Shown here piece by piece: positions 15,504-17,565 of a stretch of 17,565 bases of DNA. The notes beneath the pieces are model-generated. The model was not told where the DNA came from. It did not search any database and saw only the letters and a program-made list of their open reading frames with translations. The stretch comes from an uncultured Clostridia bacterium (GTDB lineage Bacteria; Bacillota; Clostridia; Christensenellales; Borkfalkiaceae), in the NCBI GenBank assembly GCA_934247855.1, contig CAKQKA010000029.1, forward strand, positions 1 to 17,565, in the 5' to 3' direction. The translations under genes were made by a program, and so were the position numbers. Every line of letters starts with the position of its first letter. Position 1 is the stretch's first letter.

Positions 15504-15614
15504 ATGAAAAAAAAGAAAAAAGAAAAAATACAAAAACTCGATGACAGAGCGTACGGCGAATACATTTCCGCACTGAAAGAAGAAAAACCGCTTGACGGAT
15601 ATAAAAACAGTTAA
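15504..15614 (+). CDS. Hypothetical 36-residue lysine-rich small protein
   Basis: The ORF runs from ATG 15504 to TAA 15612-15614. A strong SD GGAGG (15492-15496) lies seven bases upstream, and a clear terminator begins eight bases after the stop, so it looks like a complete expressed gene. The product starts with a basic run (MKKKKKEKIQK) and continues with a mixed-charge, probably helical part (LDDRAYGEYISALKEEKPL). There is no membrane segment, no signal peptide and no cysteine. I do not recognise it. It lies between the GNAT gene and the spoIIA operon. Function unknown; a non-coding role of this transcript is the alternative. Confidence 0.6.
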   Translation: MKKKKKEKIQKLDDRAYGEYISALKEEKPLDGYKNS

Positions 15615-15621
15615 ATTTCAG

Positions 15622-15650
15622 ACGCTTTCCTTTGCGGAAGGCGTTTTTTT
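15622..15650 (+). terminator. Terminator after the small ORF
   Basis: A 9-bp stem (ACGCTTTCC at 15622-15630 with GGAAGGCGT at 15636-15644, one G-U pair) with a 5-base loop is followed by six further T. This is a textbook rho-independent terminator eight bases after the small ORF. Confidence 0.93.
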
Positions 15651-15715
15651 GTTTCGAAATTTTAAACGTATGCAGCGCATGTTTAAAACGCGAGAATAAA
15701 TAAAACAAATAATGC

Positions 15716-15750
15716 AATAGTCGATCTTTTTCGACTATTTTTTTTATTTT
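15716..15750 (+). terminator. Second terminator-like hairpin, upstream of spoIIAA
   Basis: A perfect 9-bp stem (AATAGTCGA at 15716-15724 with TCGACTATT at 15731-15739) and a 6-base loop are followed by TTTTTTATTTTT. It lies 66 bases after the previous terminator with no ORF between them. It may be a backup terminator or the end of a short RNA. Confidence 0.8.
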
Positions 15751-15823
15751 TCGATAAAGACGAAAGGTTATAATGGCTTCAAAGAAAAGACGAATGCCGA
15801 AAGGAACGGCGAGTAAGGAGAAT

Positions 15824-16132
15824 ATGAAAATAAAATACGATTTGAAAAAGTCGGGCTTGTACATATATCTGGACGGCGAGCTTGACGATTGCTGCGGCGA
15901 ACGAGTTCGCTCGGAACTCGATGCTTTGTTGGATAAACACTCAACCGTAAAATCGGTTGTATTTAATATGCGGGATCTTTCGTTTATGGATTCGACCGGA
16001 ATAGGTATCCTGATAGGTCGATATAAACGCCTTAAAAAACGCGGTACGTCGGTATTCATTCAGAGTCCGTCGTTTGCTGCCGATAAAGTGTTTCAGACCG
16101 GCGGAATTTATACGCTTATTCCTAAAATTTGA
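15824..16132 (+). CDS. spoIIAA: Anti-sigma-F factor antagonist SpoIIAA
   Basis: A 102-residue STAS-domain protein. In its unphosphorylated form it binds SpoIIAB in the forespore and frees sigma-F; SpoIIAB phosphorylates it and SpoIIE removes the phosphate. The phosphorylation site motif FMDSTGIGILIGRYKRL is clear, with the serine at residue 57 (S58 in B. subtilis). The early strand LYIYLDGELD is typical. The start is ATG 15824, with SD TAAGGAG (15814-15820) three bases upstream, matching the usual family N-terminus. The frame also opens at ATG 15773 with a weaker SD (AAAGG), which would add 17 basic residues. The stop lies 23 bases before the start of spoIIAB. No convincing sigma-H promoter (AGGA...GAAT) is visible upstream. 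Confidence 0.95.
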   Translation: MKIKYDLKKSGLYIYLDGELDDCCGERVRSELDALLDKHSTVKSVVFNMRDLSFMDSTGIGILIGRYKRLKKRGTSVFIQSPSFAADKVFQTGGIYTLIPKI

Positions 16133-16155
16133 TTATGTGCGGAGAACGTAAATAT

Positions 16156-16581
16156 ATGAAAAATAAAATGACTATTAGTTTTTCGGCGCTTGCCGAAAAT
16201 GAGCAATTTGCACGTACTGCAGTCGCTGCGTTTATGATGAGTTTAAATCCTACGGTCGAGGCTGTTACCGACGTGAAAACCGCTGTATCGGAAGCCGTTA
16301 CGAACAGCATAATTCACGGCTATTCGGACGGAAACGGAATAGTTACCGTATCTTGCGAGATAGACAACGGCGCATTACATATCGAAGTTGCCGATTCGGG
16401 CGTTGGCATTAAGGATCTGAAAAGCGTACTCGAGCCGTTTGTTACGTCAAGACCGTTTGACGAGCGTTCGGGAATGGGTTTTACGATTATGAAAACTTTT
16501 ATGGATGGATTTGACGTTAAATCATGCGAAAACGAAGGCACCGTGGTTTATATGACGAAAATAATCGACAATGCGTCCTGA
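16156..16581 (+). CDS. spoIIAB: Anti-sigma-F factor SpoIIAB (serine protein kinase)
   Basis: A 141-residue GHKL-fold ATPase, the normal length. It binds and inhibits sigma-F, and it is also the kinase that inactivates SpoIIAA by serine phosphorylation. The N box is SEAVTNSIIHGY, with E46 and N50 at the same numbers as in B. subtilis. The G1 box is ADSGVGI (D80), and the ATP lid/G2 segment is RSGMGFTIMKTFMD (R104-D117). The N-terminal SFSALAENEQFAR matches the sigma-contacting helix region of the family. The start is chosen as ATG 16156 because the protein then aligns with family length; the GGAG at 16141-16144 is 11 bases away, rather long. In-frame TTG 16129 and ATG 16135 are alternatives. 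Confidence 0.96.
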   Translation: MKNKMTISFSALAENEQFARTAVAAFMMSLNPTVEAVTDVKTAVSEAVTNSIIHGYSDGNGIVTVSCEIDNGALHIEVADSGVGIKDLKSVLEPFVTSRPFDERSGMGFTIMKTFMDGFDVKSCENEGTVVYMTKIIDNAS

Positions 16582-16632
16582 AACGGAATGTTTTGCAAAA
16601 TGCCGCCCGAACGGTCCTCATAAAGGAGAACT

Positions 16633-17355
16633 ATGCTTTCATTTGAACAAACAAACGAACTGTTAAAGCGTGCTAAAGAGGGAGATATAAATGCAAAATC
16701 CGTTCTTGTTTCGGAAAACGAAAATCTTATACGAAGCATTGTAAAAAGGTTTATCGGCAAAGGCGAATGTTACGACGATTTATATCAGATTGCCTGCGTC
16801 GGATTTTTAAAAGCAATCAATAATTTCGATTTGTCTTTCGGCGTAAGGTTTTCAACGTACCTTGTTCCTATGGTTATCGGTGAAATAAAACGCTATCTGC
16901 GCGACGACGGAATGATCAAGGTTTCGCGCGTAATTAAAATGCAACGGCTTAAAATAAACCGATTTGTCGAGAAATACAAAGACGAACATATGGGCGATAG
17001 CCCCACGATTGACGAAGTATGCGCGTCGCTTGATATGGAGCGTTCCGACGTGGTTATGGCTTTGGATTCGGTTAAAATGCCGCTGTCGCTGTTTGAAAAA
17101 CAAGACGACGAGGACGGAATGGAGTTGATCGATAAAATACCGTCGTCTGATGATGAAGATAAGCTGGTTGATAAAATTATGCTGCGCTCTTTGATCGACG
17201 GTTTGCCTGTACGGGAAAGAAAGATTTTGCTACTGCGCTTTTTTAAAGATAAAACTCAAAGCGAAACGGCGAAAGCCGTCGGTGTATCTCAAGTGCAGGT
17301 TTCGCGAATCGAAGCAAAAATTATGGAACAATTAAAGAAAAAATTAGCCGACTGA
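16633..17355 (+). CDS. sigF: RNA polymerase sporulation sigma factor SigF
   Basis: A 240-residue group 3 sigma-70 factor that directs early forespore gene expression. Region 2 runs over about 24-94 (DDLYQIACVGFLKAINNFD, RFSTYLVPMVIGEIKRYLR). The stretch RDDGMIKVSR just after it is the signature shared by sigma-F and sigma-G. Region 3 covers about 96-170 and region 4 about 185-236, with the helix-turn-helix TQSETAKAVGVSQVQVSRIE. Its place after spoIIAA-spoIIAB separates it from sigma-G. The SD AAAGGAG (16622-16628) is four bases before the ATG. A 51-base gap separates it from spoIIAB. Activity is controlled by the two upstream products. Confidence 0.97.
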   Translation: MLSFEQTNELLKRAKEGDINAKSVLVSENENLIRSIVKRFIGKGECYDDLYQIACVGFLKAINNFDLSFGVRFSTYLVPMVIGEIKRYLRDDGMIKVSRVIKMQRLKINRFVEKYKDEHMGDSPTIDEVCASLDMERSDVVMALDSVKMPLSLFEKQDDEDGMELIDKIPSSDDEDKLVDKIMLRSLIDGLPVRERKILLLRFFKDKTQSETAKAVGVSQVQVSRIEAKIMEQLKKKLAD

Positions 17356-17565
17356 TTGTCTGATTTATATAGACAGACAATTCAACGCAAGTTATTGTCA
17401 AGTATTAAGGTACTAAGGATTTAAGGTATTACGTTAATAGCGCTTGAAAAAGGAAAATTCGATACCGGTACAAAGGATTTCGGCTAAATTAAATTTTTAC
17501 GGATTCAATCAATTTAATTCATAAGCAATAAAACTAAATTGCGGCGGCAACTTTTTAAGGTTGCT
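17356..17565. other. Non-coding region after sigF
   Basis: No ORF, RNA gene or clear promoter is seen before the window ends. It holds an 8-bp inverted repeat (ATTGTCTG/CAGACAAT, 17355-17362 with 17374-17381) overlapping the sigF stop and not followed by T, so a poor terminator. TTAAGGTA occurs at 17405-17412 and 17421-17428, spaced 16 bases, and TTAAGGT again at 17555-17561. A palindrome TACCGGTA lies at 17463-17470. None of these has an assigned role. Confidence 0.4.

Noticed and set aside
1..17565. Search by eye for CRISPR arrays, insertion sequences, integrases, toxin-antitoxin pairs and phage genes
   Set aside because: No regularly spaced repeats, transposase or recombinase motifs, or small toxin-antitoxin-like gene pairs were seen; gene content is core chromosomal.

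Overview
This window looks like a chromosomal stretch from a spore-forming member of the Clostridia (Bacillota). The evidence is a complete spoIIAA-spoIIAB-sigF sporulation operon, a T-box leader controlling pheS-pheT, a MutS2 of the Bacillota type, a PheS with the CX2CX4CX2C element common in Bacillota, and a ThiI without a rhodanese domain preceded by its own cysteine desulfurase. The DNA is moderately AT-rich, with strong Shine-Dalgarno (SD) sites and several ATGA stop/start overlaps. I cannot place it below class level. All protein genes are on the + strand; one tRNA is on the - strand.

Layout. (1) 1-3137: the 3' part of an RlmI-like rRNA methyltransferase, then three closely packed, poorly characterised genes: a membrane-anchored ComEC-type metallo-beta-lactamase-fold hydrolase, a spermidine-synthase-like methyltransferase-fold protein, and a small membrane-anchored protein with an InlB/Flg_new-type repeat. 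(2) 3150-3301: tRNA-Gly(CCC) on the - strand with its own promoter, encoded CCA and terminator. (3) 3330-9353: a promoter, a phenylalanine-specific T-box leader, pheS, pheT and an overlapping large U32-family gene. (4) 9369-11868: mutS2 with a candidate promoter and a clear terminator. (5) 11883-14885: a small two-helix membrane protein of unknown function, a NifZ-like cysteine desulfurase and thiI, closed by a terminator. (6) 14887-15750: a GNAT acetyltransferase behind a structured leader, a 36-residue lysine-rich small ORF, and two terminator-like hairpins in a row. (7) 15824-17355: spoIIAA, spoIIAB and sigF. (8) 17356-17565: non-coding sequence running off the end.

Functional links. The pheST leader should sense uncharged tRNA-Phe. 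The cysteine desulfurase and ThiI form a sulfur-transfer pair for 4-thiouridine in tRNA. Several genes touch translation: RlmI-like methylation, Phe-tRNA charging, U32 (RlhA-like rRNA hydroxylation is one possibility), MutS2 (ribosome rescue in Bacillus) and ThiI. SpoIIAB holds sigma-F inactive until unphosphorylated SpoIIAA releases it in the forespore.

Most of the window is housekeeping DNA, and I see no clear new defence, mobile or biosynthetic system. The points that best repay a second look are the degenerate Smr motifs of MutS2, the small ORF at 15504-15614 with inverted repeats over its ribosome binding site, and the uncharacterised three-gene group at 636-3137.
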